Positions 4,505 to 5,201 of a DNA stretch of 5,201 nt are shown here, one piece after another. Made by a program: the position numbers and the translations under genes. The stretch is taken from contig JAFZOA010000664.1 in assembly GCA_017550775.1 (NCBI GenBank), forward strand, positions 1-5,201. Direction: 5' to 3'. The notes beneath the pieces were generated by a model that saw only the letters and a program-made list of their open reading frames with translations, made no database searches and was not told the DNA's origin. Origin of the DNA: Ruminiclostridium sp. (GTDB lineage: Bacteria > Bacillota_A > Clostridia > Oscillospirales > Ruminococcaceae). Within the stretch, counting starts at the first letter, position 1. Every line of letters begins with the position of its first letter.

Positions 4505-5201
4505 ATGAGCTTTGACAGAATCATCTACAAACTTACCGACCAGCGGATACCGGCGGCAACCGGCATTGGCCTTGTCGGAGATATCCTTTACAACGCGGGT
4601 TTTCAGAAACAGTTCAGCAATATCCGTAATGCCGAGAAACGCTCGCGCAAGCAGATAGATGCCGGAACAGTGCTGACATCGTTTATCGGATTACTTTGTA
4701 TGGGGAAGCCTGATTTTGACGCAATCGCTGAATTCCAGAACGATCCAGCGTATTATCAGACAGCGCTTCATTTGAAAACAGGATTCCCGTCTTCGGCAAC
4801 TCTTCGTCAGAGAATGGATGAGATCGGAAGATCGCTGCGCAGTCAACTTCTTAGGTTCAGCGCTCACCTTTTGAAAAGCAACAGTATTGAACCCACTGCT
4901 CTCAAAAACGGTATGATACCTGTCGATATGGATGTTACGCCAATGGATAATTCCAATACCAAGAAAGAAGGCGTGTCGTTCACCTACAAAAAGTTTATGG
5001 GATATGCACCGATGATGGCGTATATCGGCAAAGAGGGGTATCTTGCAAATGCCGAGCTTCGCGAGGGCAAGCAGCACAGCCAGAGCGGTACTCCGGAATT
5101 TCTTCGTGAAACTATGGAGCTTTGCAAAACGATCGCCGACAAGCCGCTTCTGGTGCGTCTTGTTTCCGGCAACGATGCAGCCGAAAATGTCGGTATCCTG
5201 C
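4505..5201 (+). CDS. IS1380-family transposase, 3' end outside the window
   Basis: 232 codons open to the window edge, from ATG 4505 with GGAG 10 nt upstream. A full IS1380 transposase has ~430-480 residues, so about half is present. Seen: an N-terminal DNA-binding region (LRQRMDEIGRSL, 101-112, is the usual tRxRld.l segment) and the start of the DDE nuclease fold, with first catalytic Asp in PVDMDVTPMDNS (D143, or D141), then GYAPMMAYIGKEG, LREGKQHSQSGTPEFL and LLVRLVSGNDAAEN. The family normally has an Asp in RxDSG at the last motif; here it is V220 (GTT instead of GAT), which should inactivate the enzyme. No frameshift or stop is seen, suggesting recent change or a sequencing error. It would cut and paste the insertion sequence. 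Confidence 0.92.
   Translation, partial: MSFDRIIYKLTDQRIPAATGIGLVGDILYNAGFQKQFSNIRNAEKRSRKQIDAGTVLTSFIGLLCMGKPDFDAIAEFQNDPAYYQTALHLKTGFPSSATLRQRMDEIGRSLRSQLLRFSAHLLKSNSIEPTALKNGMIPVDMDVTPMDNSNTKKEGVSFTYKKFMGYAPMMAYIGKEGYLANAELREGKQHSQSGTPEFLRETMELCKTIADKPLLVRLVSGNDAAENVGIL

Larger units (their letters stand above)
4424..5201 (+). mobile_element. IS1380-family insertion sequence, left part
   Basis: The transposase family and its close strong promoter show the left end must lie just upstream of 4444. A CC start, as I recall for IS1380 ends, is found at 4424 (CCCAAAAGGTGCG), overlapping a hairpin GCACC-CAAAA-GGTGC (4421-4435). The right end is outside the window, so the inverted repeat and target duplication cannot be tested, and the boundary is an estimate. 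The interval 4424-4504 holds the promoter and ribosome binding site. Confidence 0.55.

Noticed and set aside
4691..5172. minus-strand open frames of 128 and 62 codons
   Set aside because: They are antisense to the transposase and lack start signals.

Overview
The window looks like accessory DNA from a low-to-moderate GC Gram-positive gut anaerobe, most likely Ruminococcus or a close relative in the Oscillospiraceae/Lachnospiraceae. The grounds are a DUF4314 gene, an Api92/YubB-like gene start and an IS1380-family transposase of the kinds common in that group's mobile elements, sigma-A promoters close to consensus, and AGGAGG-type ribosome binding sites. No rRNA, tRNA or CRISPR array was seen. 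Family names come from recognised motifs, not from a search.

Layout. Positions 1-141 hold four TGGCTCT repeats spaced 21-22 bp, probably the multiple-repeat terminus of an IS21-family element whose genes lie off the left edge. Positions 142-331 are non-coding. Positions 332-2462 carry one complete minus-strand transcription unit: a near-consensus promoter, a 679-codon gene for a large ImmA/IrrE-type zinc metallopeptidase with a C-terminal helix-turn-helix-like segment, and a clear intrinsic terminator. Diverging from it at 2604-3398 is an XRE-S24 (CI/LexA-like) self-cleaving repressor, with a perfect TTGACA-17-TATAAT promoter and inverted repeats over the -35 and -10 that look like its own operators.

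Positions 3423-4257 (minus strand) are a patchwork. An intact DUF4314 gene is followed by only the first ~38 codons of an Api92/YubB-like gene, which runs straight into the last ~145 codons of glmS. The glmS piece is tail to tail with the repressor. Positions 4424-5201 are the left part of an IS1380-family insertion sequence with a strong promoter and a transposase that runs off the right edge. The transposase has valine where the family usually has a catalytic aspartate.

The most interesting unit is the divergent repressor-metallopeptidase pair (332-3398). It combines the two known ways of inactivating a phage/ICE-type repressor, S24 self-cleavage and ImmA/IrrE proteolysis, in one locus with a shared 184-bp control region. 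A plausible reading is a damage- or stress-responsive switch for a mobile element or defence island, but no target genes are visible in the window, so that role is an inference.
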